DNA from: Sinotaia quadrata
Taxonomy: Eukaryota; Mollusca; Gastropoda; Architaenioglossa; Viviparidae
Assembly (NCBI GenBank): GCA_028829895.1
Contig: CM054178.1
Span: 105,187,558 to 105,251,557 of the forward strand
Length of the DNA: 64,000 bases
Reading direction: 5' to 3'
The first letter of the stretch is position 1, and each line of letters starts with the position of its first letter. Below, in pieces: positions 24,171 to 35,239 of this stretch. The notes under the pieces were generated by a model. The model ran no database searches and was not told the DNA's origin. It was given only the letters and a program-made list of their open reading frames with translations. A program made the translations under genes and the position numbers.

Positions 24171-24439
24171 TATCACTAAAATCAAAAGTATATCTGCGAC
24201 GAGTATACCACTGAACTGGCAAGTCACGCGCATCTTCTCACGTGACTCCGCTGTGACGTAGTAAATAACAAATAATTCAAAAATAATCTTCCCGAGAATA
24301 TTTTATTAGTTAACGAAGAAAAGTATCAACAAAAACAAAAGCAAAAATGAAAGCCCAGAAACATGTTTGCAGTTAAAAAGAAAATGTCCGAGTACGAGTA
24401 CTTAATACGCTTACTATTAATTCACTGTGTCAAAAGGAA

Positions 24440-24775
24440 TGTCATTCTTGTCCTGTTATATATATACAGCTCAATATTAATATATTTATTGTTCATACAC
24501 GTATTATAATATTGTTATTTCTTGTCCCATTGTCGTACATGATTTAGCATTCGATTTTCTTGTCCCAATGGCGTAGACATCATACGGCCTTTCTTTAGCA
24601 TTAGCTTTATATTTGATTTTCTTATTGGGAAAAATTCTACATAACGGTTATGTAAATTCATTTTCTTAATTCATCTTCTTATTAATATTGTGTATAGTCG
24701 TATTTCTTTCCATTACGAAAACGAAACAATAATTAAATGTGTACTCGCGTATTTCTTGCCATTAGGGTAAATAAA
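24440..24775. repeat. Degenerate ~70-bp repeat (TTTCTTGTCCCATTG-type)
   Basis: TATTTCTTG(T/C)CC and CATTNNCGTA motifs recur about four times, and one more divergent unit lies right of the MITE-like insertion (25258-25320). Confidence 0.45.
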
Positions 24776-24777
24776 AA

Positions 24778-25233
24778 TAAGGGCAGGCACTCCCTACAGA
24801 ATAGTAGTGTACGCAAGACCCAACACTCCGTACACAACTATTGTGCTTAAAATAAAACGGGGGTCTGAACACGTCATATCGAAGGACAAAAGTAATATAT
24901 ATGTACAAAGTGTTACTCGAAGCTATTTTTACTGCATTAATTTAATTAATAACACAAATATTAGCAGAATCATAAACTTAATTGAGGAATGAAAAGTTAA
25001 TGAAAAGATAACTCTAAATAAAAAAAACTTTTTAGTGTATGGATTTATCTTCGCTTTTTATTTGCAGCTAAACCTTACCATAAACTGTCACTTAAAAAAA
25101 AAGACATAAACCCTAACCGATCTGTAAAAAAATCACCTAACCCTAACATTTCTCTAAACTAAAAGCATGACAGTTGGGTAAGGGGCTGTTGGGTCTTGCG
25201 TACAAAACGGTTGTATACAGAGACATTCCCTTA
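24778..25233. mobile_element. Possible MITE (~455 bp) with terminal inverted repeats
   Basis: The left end contains TGTACGCAAGACCCAACA at 24808-24825, and its exact reverse complement lies at 25187-25204. Looser inverted similarity extends outward to AAGGG...TCCCT-like sequence at both edges and inward to a TAC/GTA pair. No coding capacity is seen. Related sequence of the type ATGTGTACTCGCGTATTTCT occurs just left (24738-24760) and right (25262-25280), as if the element interrupted a local degenerate array. It is a single copy in this window, so the family is unproven. Confidence 0.5.
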
Positions 25234-25257
25234 AATAATAATAATAATAATAATAAT
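25234..25257. repeat. (AAT)n microsatellite
   Basis: About 7 units, at the right border of the MITE-like element. Confidence 0.9.
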
Positions 25258-25299
25258 TGAAATGTATGCTCGTATTTTTTGTCCACATCGTGCATAAAA

Positions 25300-25725
25300 C
25301 ATGCATTTCTTCTACTCATCAGTACACACATTTAGCACACTAATCAATTTCACTTTTCCTCATTCGCCTCGTCACATTCCTCTCTTGTTAATTTATTTCT
25401 CTAACCTCCCCTCCATCCCCAGCTTTCCTCTCCCTCTCACTCCTGCTCACTCTATCATTCAGTTGCATAGTAAATGTTGAGGTTTAAAGAGAAGATTTGC
25501 GAAGACCTTGTTTCTCCCCAGTTAGATGTAAAATCACTGGATGACGAAGCAAAGTAGTTGCCAGACGAAAGAGCTGGGCCTGGAGATCTCCAGAATTCTA
25601 CGAGCGACGCAAGTGGGTGCAGAGAAAATTTCATCAACCGCTAAATCGATCTGAGTGCTTGCAGGGTCTTCGGACGTCCCCCTTTGGCAAATATGTTCTT
25701 TCAGTCTTTATTCAAGAAAGCTGTT
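25300..25725. other. Unique sequence, nothing supported
   Basis: A 60-residue minus frame (25455-25637) lacks any known motif. Confidence 0.4.
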
Positions 25726-25727
25726 GT

Positions 25728-25729
<2 letters not shown>

Positions 25730-25778
<49 letters not shown>

Positions 25779-25782
25779 TGCG
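25730..25782. repeat. (GT)n-(GTGC)n microsatellite
   Basis: GT units at 25730-25760 are followed by GCGTGCGTGCGTGC. Confidence 0.95.
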
Positions 25783-26270
25783 CTGATAATTATATATTCT
25801 TGTGTTACTTGTGTACCTGTGTATATGTAGCAGTATACTTATTTTGAACGCACGTGTACTAGTATGCTAGTGTACTGAGTGCGTGTGTGTTTGCATATAT
25901 ATTTGTGATTGTAAGTCGGTACGTAGTTCGCTTTCAAACTCTTGGATGTCCGTTATGAGTAAACACAGCCTAACACGCATTCGTATTAAAATACATTTCA
26001 ATGACCATATACACATTTTTTCCTTTTACATTCGAAATTTTGAATTCGTATCTTTTTGTTTCTAAAACATTATGTTTGTTTCATACTTTATCGGTTTGTA
26101 GACTCTAATACGTTTCAAGCTAAAATTAGTTATGACGTTTTAATCATAAAATCGTCTCGTCATCATCACCATCATAGTGTTGCTTGCTTTTGTTGCGTTC
26201 GTTATTGTCTTCTAAGACTTAGTCACTCCTGGAAGGAATTGCGTTTGATAGTGTAAATGTGCATGTCGCA

Positions 26271-26286
26271 CCCCCCCCCCCCCCCA
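26271..26286. repeat. C-homopolymer
   Basis: A run of about 15 C. Confidence 0.9.
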
Positions 26287-26299
26287 TACAAATGAAATC

Positions 26300-26540
26300 C
26301 CCTTACGTAGGAGCTTACAATCTCATGCTTGTCTGGGAAAGCCCTCTGTCCTCTGTCTAATGCAGGCACGTATGTGGGTCTTCGGCCTCGTATTGACAGA
26401 GTAACGACTTGCGGGCGGAATGAAACCAGCGGCAGGGGACGGGCAGAAAATCTTGGAAGGTTTCAGGCATTAGCTCGCTGGTGCAGCACCCGACAAAACT
26501 CTCCAGGGGTAAAGTAAGGGTGACAGCCTCCAGGACGGGT
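26300..26540. other. GC-richer unique island
   Basis: Stands out from the AT-rich background. A 62-residue plus frame (26329-26517) covers it, but no domain or good splice pair was found. It could be regulatory. Confidence 0.25.
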
Positions 26541-26689
26541 GTTTTTTAAAAATAATATTTTACAAAAAAAATCTTATGCGTTTACTTTTTTTAATTCCAC
26601 CCAATCGAAAACAGCAATATTGTAGTGGAAAATTCTAGTTGAAATTTCCATCATCATTGTATGCCATGAACAAATTAAAGTTCGTTCTC

Positions 26690-27055
26690 TCCTTCTTTCC
26701 TGTCTTCCCTGTCTGTTTTGTGTTCCTCTGTTTGTCCCTGTCTTCTATTTATGTTTGTGTGTTACTCCGATGTCCCTCTCTTCTCTGTATGTTTATGTGT
26801 TCCTCTGACTGTCTCTCTCTTTTCTGTATGTTTTTGTGTTCCTGTTTGTCAATGTATTCTCTGTATGTTTGTGTGCTGCTCTAATGGTCTCTCTTTTCTG
26901 TATGTTTGCGTGTTCCTCTGACTGTTTCATTTTCTTTTCTTTGTCTTTATCTCTGTTTTTCTCTGACATTGTTTTTGTCAGTCTCTGTTTTTCTCTGTTA
27001 TTGTTTCTGTCTTTGTCTATGTCTCTATCTATCTCTCCGTTTCTGCTTGTCTGAT
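26690..27055. repeat. Degenerate ~50-bp T-rich minisatellite
   Basis: CTGTATGTTTNTGTGTTCCTC followed by TGACTGTCTCTCTCTT recurs 5-6 times, becoming more degenerate (TCTCTGTTTTTCTCTG) to the right. Overlapping Cys/Phe/Val frames are artefacts. Confidence 0.8.
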
Positions 27056-27237
27056 TGATTGCTGTCCTTTCGTTTTGCCTGTTATTCTTTTTGTGCTTTT
27101 TTCGTTTTCTTAATTGCTTTTAGAAATTCGAAATTACGTCAGGCTTTATGACGTGTCTCAAGATGACGTTTCAAAAAAGAGAATGAAAAAAATCCGAAGA
27201 TACTAGAGTAAAAAAAATATATTAGCTGTATTTTTTA

Positions 27238-27460
27238 ACACACGCATACACATGCACACAAACACACTTTCATACATACACATGCACACAAACACACTTT
27301 CATACATACACATGCACACAAACACACTTTCATACATACACATGCACACAAACACACTTTCATACATACACATGCACACAAACACACTTTCATACATACA
27401 CATACACACAAACACACTTTCATACATACACATACACACAAACACACTTTCATACTTACA
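27238..27460. repeat. 30-bp minisatellite, 7 units, open in several frames
   Basis: The unit is CATACATACACATGCACACA followed by AACACACTTT. The copies are nearly identical. The period is ten codons and the unit has stop-free frames on both strands (HMHTNTLSYI on plus; MCMYESVFVC on minus), so open frames of 82-94 residues are expected. Confidence 0.95.
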
Positions 27461-27810
27461 CATAAATACATCAAAGCAAACCGTCTATGATAATATGTAA
27501 TCATATGTCTATCGAGCAATGAATTGACGCAAGAAAAAAGAACTCACTCGACTTAGAGAGCCCAAGGATGCATTTCATTATTTTCTGCAGGTGTGTATCA
27601 CGCTTGCACGATTAGGCTTAGTTAAGAAATCACAGGTCCAGCCAGATTGCCCAGAGTATTTAAGCGTTTCGCTTTAGGGGTAGGACACTAATTTCTCGGG
27701 CCTAATTTACATCGAAATAATGGAGTCTGAATCTCATAGCTGCATGCACTCCAAGTTCATGGTTCCAGTCTAGACACTGTAGCAGCCATCTTATTTTTGG
27801 CTCTGTCATT

Positions 27811-28131
27811 TGTGGCAGAGTAAATTTGCCTATCCCTGTTTCTAAACTTAATTGTTATATAAATTGTTAAATTGTCAAAGTGACCCGACCATGGACACTC
27901 CTTATAATAATATTTTTGTAAGTGTCAGATTTGGAGTAAACACTCGAGTTGAGAATATGCTAGAAATTGCTGATGCAATGCAAACCAGTTCCAAATGGAT
28001 GAGTAGTTTTATTATCCAATGGTTAAGATTTACGAGAACGAGACCAGCAAATGGGCTGAGATCAAAAGTTTACCTGCTGTAGAGAATTCTATTGTCTATT
28101 CACTTGAATTTGGTGTGGCAAGAAGTCCGGT
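27811..28131 (+). mobile_element. Dispersed repeat family copy C, first ~320 bp only
   Basis: Starts TGTGGCAGAGTAAATTTGCC and follows copies A and D through ATTGTTATATAAATTGTTAA, GTGACCCGACC, AGTTTACCTGCTGTAGAGAA and GAATTTGGTGTGGCAAGAAG. Similarity then ends abruptly at about 28131 in unrelated, GC-richer sequence. The open frame at 28019-28414 runs across this junction. Confidence 0.72.
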
Positions 28132-28730
28132 CAACAGAGCCATATATATATCATCAGATATGAGAGTTCAAATCAAAGAAATGGAGAGGAGTAGACCGCC
28201 TCAACACATCAGGCTAGAAACGAGACAACAAGAAACAGGTCAAAAACAACGCCAACTACCGCCAACAGCTGCTGCTCGATCACATGTATTGACCGCCAGT
28301 ACCCAGTCATGCGCATCCCAATGGACACCGGGAAACCACAACATCAGCGACAACGACGACAATACAAGTGAGGAGGTGATGGGGTTGAACATCCCTGGCG
28401 TTCGTGTACACTAGGTACAGACTAGCCTGGACTCTTTTAAGACACCCCACCTACCCACCCCTCCACATCAGGGACTGCTTCTACTCCAACAACATCGACC
28501 ACCACTAAACTGGACTACCGGCCAGACATGAATGCAACGAAAAATAGACCACCCTTCATCATTGTTCTACAACTTTCCTTTCTACCGCCTTCTACCTTGT
28601 CTTCTTCATCATCAACTCTACCAATAACGGAACACCTCGTACCAGAAGGCGAAATCGGCAAAACGCCCCTATCACCCCCAAACAAAGAACGAAGTATACA
28701 TTTCACAACTCTCTATAAAAAAAGAACTAT
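28132..28730. other. GC-richer unique segment fused to truncated copy C
   Basis: CA- and CC-rich on the plus strand, with plus frames 28019-28414 (131 residues, its first part being repeat copy C) and 28528-28812 (94 residues). The protein sequences are Thr/Ser/Gln/Pro-rich and match nothing I know. It may be internal sequence of the copy C element or an unrelated transcribed exon. Confidence 0.3.
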
Positions 28731-28734
28731 TTCT

Positions 28735-28915
28735 TTACTATCCATAGTTCAATCACTATGCATTTATATCTTTATTTTGTACAGTAAAATACTATCTCTC
28801 TATTATCCATAGTTCAATAATTAACTATGCATTTACATCTTTATTTTGTACTGTAAAATACTATCTCTCTATTATCCGTCATTCACTAACTATGCATTTA
28901 CACCTTCATTCTGTA
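28735..28915. repeat. ~65-bp repeat, 3 units
   Basis: ACTATCTCTCTATTATCC, ATAGTTCAAT and ACTATGCATTTA(C/T)ATCTTTA then TTTTGTAC(A/T)GTAAAAT. Confidence 0.88.
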
Positions 28916-28916
28916 C

Positions 28917-29175
28917 ATCTACATTTTTAGTTTAGGATTATTAATAAAACACATCTATATTTTTAATTTAGGATTATTAATAAAACACGTCTATATTTTT
29001 AATTTAGGATTATTATAACACATTTAACTATTGTTCTAGCCTAGGATTACTAGTAACACATTTGTCTAAACTAAAAGTTAGGATTGTTATAAACATATAT
29101 CTATTGTGCTAGTTCAGGATTACGTTTAATACATTTTTTAAAGTTGATAGTTTAAGATCACTATAACACATTCAG
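28917..29175. repeat. 36-40-bp repeat, ~6 units
   Basis: TTTAGGATTATTAATAAAAC followed by ACATCTATATTTTTAA. It degenerates to the right. Confidence 0.85.
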
Positions 29176-29251
29176 CAATTGCTTTATTGTTATTACATCG
29201 TTTCCAGCAAATCTCTCACTAGCACCATGCATATAGAATTATTATTTCTAC

Positions 29252-29620
29252 TAGCCATTATCCAGTAAACCAGACGATATGCTAACCATAACCCAGTAAA
29301 CCATACTACATGCTAACCATTACCCAGTAAACCAGACGATATGCTAACCATTACCCAGTATACCAGACGATATGCTAACCATTACCCAGTAAACCAGACG
29401 ATATGCTAACCATTACCCAGTATACCAGACGAAATGCTAACCATTACCCAGTAAACCATACTATATGCTAACCATTACCCAGTATACCAGACGATATGCT
29501 AACCATTACCCAGTAAACCATACTACATGCTAACCATCGTTCTCTAAACCAGACAATATGCTAATCATCGTTCTCTAAAACAGACAATATGCTAACCATT
29601 ATTCTGTAGACTAGATAATG
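29252..29620. repeat. 31-bp minisatellite, ~12 units
   Basis: TAACCATTACCCAGTAAACC followed by AGACGATATGC. Variants ATACTACATGC and CGTTCTCTAAACC alternate, giving some higher-order structure. Confidence 0.94.
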
Positions 29621-29849
29621 TCTTGAACTGATACTTACAATGCTAATGAAATATAGAAAAGGCAAGGGGGTACAATATAATTATATAACTTTACATTTCT
29701 GTGTACTCATTTTATTTCGAAAATCTTTGCGAATTTTATTATGAGACCGTTTCTAACAATAAGCATGTAAATAATTTCACGAAAACAGTTAAGTTGTTGT
29801 TTTATATACACACTGACATCAATGCACATTTGTGAATTTAGTTAAGGTG

Positions 29850-30238
29850 CGAGTAAACAGAAAACAAGCAATAGAAGTGCTTGAATAAAAGGAAAAACGA
29901 GTAAAGACGATTAAACAAACAGAGAAATTAGAAAACAGAAGGAAAGCTAGTAAACAGGAAAATATTTGTAAACAGAAAGAAAAGCGAGTAAACAGGAAAA
30001 TATTTGTAAACAGAAAGAAAAGCGAGTAAACAGGAACATATTTGTAAACAGAAAGAAAAGCGAGTAAAGAGGAAAATATTTGTAAACAGAAAGAAAAGCG
30101 AGTAAAGAGGAAAATATTTGTAAACAGAAAGAAAAGCGAGTAAAGAGGAAAGTATTTGTAAACAGAAAGAAAAGCGAGTAAAGAGGAAAATATTTGTAAA
30201 CAGAAAGAAAAGCGAGTAAACGGAAAGACGGTTGAAGG
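29850..30238. repeat. 38-bp minisatellite, ~8 units
   Basis: GAAAAGCGAGTAAAGAGGAA followed by AATATTTGTAAACAGAAA. Related GTAAACAGAA pieces persist to about 30640. The 179-residue minus-strand Phe/Leu-rich frame (29819-30358) is the array translated through all three frames, since 38 is not a multiple of three. Confidence 0.93.
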
Positions 30239-30239
30239 C

Positions 30240-31320
30240 AAATAAAATATAAGAAAGTAATTAAACAGTTGAAATGTTGAAACAGAAAGAAAAACTGTTT
30301 CTGTTCGTTTTCTTTTGTTTGAAATAAAGAAAGTTACTAGACAAATTAAAGCTATCAAATAGGAAAAAAGCAGACCAACAGAAAAACGTTAAAAGCGAGT
30401 AAATAAGCTAAAATGATATTAAAAAATCTAAAGCTAATAAACAAAATGGAAAGCAAGTAGACAGCACATCGAAGAAGCAAAACAAGTGATTCAACACAAT
30501 TCACATTAAACGTAACTGAGAAAAACGGGTTAACAGAAAAACAGATCAAAGTGAGTAAACAGAACAAGTGATTAAACACAAAACAGATAAAATTAATCGA
30601 AAGAAAAAGGAGTTAACAAAGAGTAAACAGAAAAAGGAACGAATAAATAAAGCAATTAAGCATTGAATAGAGAGAATGTGCAGATATTTTTAAAAACTTG
30701 AAAATAAAATCGAGCCGAAATACGATGGAAATAGAATGACATGCGATTTCTTTGCAAAATACTTCCTACCGCTGAAAATTGATTTCAAACAACCTAAATG
30801 TCCGAATCATTTTTAGGACGACACACACACATTTTACACAGTTAATACAAACACCAACACACACTACACAAGCGCACAAAATACATACGCAGCAACACTC
30901 ATTGTTTTCTTTAGGTGTTATGTATTATAAGTATCACAATTAAAATTAAATCAATTTTTTATATAGTTTTGCACCTTTGCCAATACACAAAGAAACAGCC
31001 AGTAAAAGCCAATCTAACAAAATTAAACAAGGCGGAAAAAAAATCCAAATTCACTTCTAATGTCTACTGTTACTTATACTGTAGCTTGTGTTACTTTTTG
31101 CAGCTCGCTCGTGATTTCATTTAGTCTGCTTGTTTGTTTTATTCGTATGTACCTGAGTAACGTCGACTCAGCAACAAATCCCGTCTTTCGTGATGTGTGT
31201 TTTAAGACAAGGGAGATAATTTAAACTCGCGCGTAATTCTAGATGACGGGGCTGGTAAGTGAGAAAAGGGAAACCTAAACCTACTTGCTTTGTAACGAGG
31301 GATGTTTTATGTACAGAAAC
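30240..31320. other. A-rich unique or weakly repetitive sequence
   Basis: AGTAAACAGAAAA-like pieces to about 30640, then unique AT-rich DNA. No gene seen. Confidence 0.4.
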
Positions 31321-31329
31321 ACAAACATG

Positions 31330-31425
31330 TCTAATCTTCAGATGGAGATTTAATCCCTTCGTGCCAGCCTGCTGGCATTCATACGGTTATCCAGCTTCTG
31401 CGACTGCAAAGAACTAAATCTTTGA
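31330..31425. promoter_or_regulatory. Candidate regulatory element
   Basis: GATGGAGATTTAATCCCTTC (with a TAATCC paired/bicoid-class homeodomain site), GCCAGCCTGCTGGC, a 14-bp palindrome, and CATACGGTTATCCAGC. It is repeat-free and more complex than its surroundings. Inference only. Confidence 0.25.
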
Positions 31426-31769
31426 AAATCACATGAAAGGTGGGTTGTTGTTTTTAAAAAAAAAATAAAATAAACAAAAGAAAAAGAAAGAAGAGAAAAA
31501 ATCCCCAACAACAGGAACACAATTTAAAAAAATACATATATGGGTAATTAATCATCGATTAAAAGGGTGATTTGTGTGGGGAGTAATGGTTTGTGCGGAG
31601 TAATGTTTCTGATGAGTCTGGGTTTCACTGGCAGGTTGTGGCTTCTGCTCCACAGAACGATCAGTGATAGATGTGATACGTAGACTTTTATTTCATGATT
31701 TAGACACAAAGCTATTCCACCCCACCACCAAGCACTCGACTCACCTGGAGGAGCTGATTGAATTGTGCC

Positions 31770-32137
31770 TATTGTCTATTGCCTATTGTCTATTTTCTAT
31801 TGTCTATTGCCTATTTGATATCGTCAATAGGTTAGACATGAATATCGTCATAGGTTAGACATGAATATCGTCATAGATTATATCTAAATATCATCATAGG
31901 TTAGATTTGAATATCGTCATAGATTAGACCTGAATATCATCATAGGTTATATCTAATATCGTCATAGGTTATATCTAAATATCGTCATAGGTTAGATCTA
32001 AATATCGTCTTAGATTAGACCTGAATATCGTCATAGGTTATATCTGAATATCGTCATAGGTTAGATCTAAATATCGTTATAGGTTAGATCTAAATATCGT
32101 TATAGGTTAGATCTAAATATCGTCATGGGTTAGATCT
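31770..32137. repeat. 23-bp minisatellite, ~13 units
   Basis: ATCGTCATAGGTTAGATCTA followed by AAT, preceded by a short (TATTGTC)n-like stretch at 31768-31815. Confidence 0.93.
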
Positions 32138-32380
32138 GAAACCCGTCCCGACGGTCCGTAGCTAATATATGCGTGTATGGGCCACCAGGCAATTATTTTT
32201 AACGCTGTTGAAGTCATGATATGTGCTGTTTAAAACGAAACTAAACTAAAATTAAAAATACTAAAATACACGCACTGTGTTAATTGCAGACCATTAATAT
32301 TAGAAGGCAGTTAATTTAATTTAATTTGTCTTGGTTTCGACAAATCATACAAAGTCCAATATAATACCGTTTAGTGTGTA

Positions 32381-32382
<2 letters not shown>

Positions 32383-32418
<36 letters not shown>

Positions 32419-32670
32419 TTGTGTGCTTGCGTGATGTGTATGATGTATGCTATTTGCATGCTAATATATATATATATTACAATGTACATGTGTGTGTGTG
32501 TTTGTGAGTGTGTGCGTGTGAGAGAGAGAGAGAGAGGAGGAGGGGATGGAGAGTAAAGATTGTGCTTGCGTGTGTGAGAGTGAGAGAGAGAGGAAAGAAA
32601 GAATGGGGAGAAAGAGTGTATGTTCGCATGATTGCTTGTGTGAGAGAGGGGGGCGAGACGAAGGGAGGGA
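32383..32670. repeat. Compound (TA)n, (GT)n and (GA)n repeats
   Basis: TA then GT at 32383-32419, TA at 32464-32477, GT at 32489-32519, and GA-rich at 32520-32660. Frames of 60-84 residues on both strands are artefacts. Confidence 0.92.
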
Positions 32671-32769
32671 GGGGCTGTGTGTTATTGCATGCACTCATAT
32701 AATAGGCTCTTACTGTAAGCGCCTGCCTCATTCTAATTATATAGTTTGTTCACATTTATCATTTTGATT

Positions 32770-34300
32770 TCAAAACGTGTTAAGAACGGCCACATTATCT
32801 CCCTTTGAAGAATCCTACTGCGTCCCAACTGACAGCGGATACAAAAGCCCACGAAATTTCAAGAAAAAGGTTTCTTAATCCTACATCCATCTCACAAAGC
32901 AAATCATTGTGTCATCTCATTGCAATGAAATGTTTGTACTTTAACAAATCACTGTGTCAGTATATTGGTATAAAAAGTGTTGAAAATTAACTGTTAACAA
33001 ATTAAACCAATGAAAATGCTCATTGTGGAAAACTTCCGAAGGTTGTATCCTGACTGGCGTCATCGGTAGTGTCAGATACGACAAACAGCCTTAGTCACCA
33101 CTTGAATGACAGGTGACGTGCCGATATGACGCGTCAGAAGAACGAACCTGTACATTGCTCTCTATTGAAAAATAAAAATCTGAACATATGATACTTGCTG
33201 GATTTATTCACCAGCATAATAAAGCGTGCATTATCAATAGTGCTATTCTATCTTAATTAATGACAAATGATTGCAGATTTCCACATTTGATAAAAACATG
33301 TGCAGTTGTCAATATTGTTACTACTTTCCATTTACGAATGACAATGATTACAGATATAGGTGCCACAGGAAACCGAAGTACAGTTTTCGGTATTATCACT
33401 TATTTTTCTTTATAACACTGACGTGATTTTTCGGCAGCAAAATAATCAAAATGGCAGTAGTTAATAAAATTACATTTCTTATTTCAATAATACTATACTG
33501 TTTCTATACTGATTTGAGATAATACTGACGAACAGTTTATAAATAACAATTAACAAGAGTATCGAAACGTCATCAATTAAAGAAAACTCTTATTTTCCCC
33601 AGTATAAAGAATTAGGTATGACAATATTTTTTGTTTAAAAAGTAGAAAGCACAAAAATGAGTGCAAACTTAAAGGGTTAATGATTTCTTTTATTAGTACA
33701 GCAATTTAATTTCACAATCCCAAAGATTGGAGAAACTCCATTTTCATTACTGCCGTACTGAAAGAAAAAATAAAACAATTCCAAATGAAAGGCTCTAGAG
33801 TCTAGAGTGCTAATGACAAGGTCTTCATTTTAGTGGGGTCAAAGGTCTAAAATGTAGCATAGATCACGAGATTTCCTCTCAAAGACCAGTACTGTCAAAA
33901 GCAAACTCCCAGCATGACTAAATTCTTCAAACGTGTAATGCGAAAAGCGCAAAAGTACGTACCAATAATAATCTACACAATCGTCATATTGGGTACGGAA
34001 GTACAGTCATTGATTTTGTGGCCGAGTTTTTTTTTATTTTCTCTTACAAGCTAGAGCTCATGACACTAGAGTCACTTTGACTCTCTGACTCTTTTTTTCC
34101 GGTGACAGAATTCAAAAATTCTGGTTTTTAACGTCCTGATGACAGCTACGAAGGATAGCCGCTAAACATTTCACTCATCTTCAGATTTCTAGAGTATGAG
34201 TGGGCATGTCAAAGTCAAATTAACTAAGCTTCTTTTTAGATACAAAACATTTTGATTTCCCCTGACTGCGAACCATTTAACCCTTTTAGTGCTAATACGG
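32770..34300. other. AT-rich unique sequence, nothing supported
   Basis: No arrays and no recognisable exon. Confidence 0.45.
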
Positions 34301-34319
34301 AATGATGCCGCGAACTCGC

Positions 34320-34750
34320 ATTGTAGGGTCCTCCTGTTGCTGAATATTACGATCGACAGGCTATTTCGTGAACATCTTTTTTTGCTGTCATGAATTTGAC
34401 GCGGTAGAATACCTTGTTGCTGTCTAAAATATGACGAGGTGAAAAATCTTTTGTTGCTGTCAAAAGTTTGACAGGACGAATTATCTTGTTGCTCTCATGA
34501 GTTTGATGAGATGAAACATCTAGTTGCTGTCGAAATGTATGACGAGGTGAAAATCCTTGTTGCTCTCGTGAGTTTGGCGAGAAGAAACATTATGTTGCTG
34601 GCGAAAGTTTGATGAGGTGTAAAATCTTGATGGTCTCCTGAGTTTGACGAAATGAAACATCTTGCTGCTGTCAAACAGTATGACGAGTTGGAACATCTCG
34701 ATGCTGTGCTGTTATAAGTTTGACGACATGGAACATCTTGGTGTTGTACA
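34320..34750. repeat. ~35-bp degenerate minisatellite, ~12 units
   Basis: CTTGTTGCTGTC followed by AAAAGTTTGACGAGGTGAAA, alternating TGCTGTC/TGCTCTC. The minus-strand Ser/Thr/Cys-rich frame (34495-34761) is the array. Confidence 0.85.
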
Positions 34751-34907
34751 CTGTTTAACAAGTTACATTTATTGTAGCACTACCATAAAAGTTTAGATAC
34801 CAAACGCATTTTCTTAATGTAGGGGCATTAATCTTTTGAAACTGGATTATAAAAAGAACATCAAATGCAAATCCAATAAAGCTGTATACGCCATATTTGT
34901 TGTAGAC

Positions 34908-35026
34908 CACTTCAGCACAACACATTCCCACTGATGTCGGCCAGCACATCTGTTAGACCGTCAGGGCTGATCCATTTCTAACATATATGCTGGCCGACAT
35001 CAGTGGGAATGTGTTGTGTTGAAGTG
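34908..35026. repeat. Large inverted repeat, 39-bp arms, 41-bp loop
   Basis: The left arm (34908-34946) starts CACTTCAGCACAACACATTC. The right arm (34988-35026) ends GAATGTGTTGTGTTGAAGTG. The arms are complementary with one mismatch and could form a long hairpin or cruciform. Confidence 0.85.
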
Positions 35027-35118
35027 ATCTTCGAAATCAGATGACGTCACATCTTGGCCAATATCAGTGAGAATGTGTTGTGTTGAAGTGCTCTTCGAAA
35101 TCAGATGACGTCACACGT
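34989..35118 (+). repeat. Tandem duplication of ~62 bp carrying two palindromic CRE sites
   Basis: The right arm of the hairpin plus its 3' flank is repeated once: a TTGGCC/CTGGCC start, GAATGTGTTGTGTTGAAGTG, then TCTTCGAAATCAGATGACGT. Each copy ends with TGACGTCA (35042-35049 and 35105-35112), the full consensus CREB/ATF half-site palindrome. Confidence 0.8.
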
Positions 35119-35239
35119 TGGCCGTAGTGGAATGACTAACGGCCTAATGCATCATTCGTCCAGATACGAGAAACAAAAACCTTAATCCCACCACGCTGAT
35201 TCGACGGTGTTATTGAAAGGATACGAATCAGTTTTGTTT

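Noticed and set aside
23528..24222. Possible secreted or membrane repeat protein in the 39-bp array
   Set aside because: Open on both strands because the period is 13 codons. The frame is broken by an indel near 23970, and there is no signal peptide or unique flanking coding sequence.
25105..25160. Telomere-like CCCTAA motifs
   Set aside because: Only about three scattered copies within the MITE-like element, not an array.
29819..30358. 179-residue Phe/Leu-rich minus-strand frame resembling a membrane protein
   Set aside because: A 38-bp period cycles all three frames and the hydrophobicity reflects A-rich plus-strand DNA. It is an array artefact.
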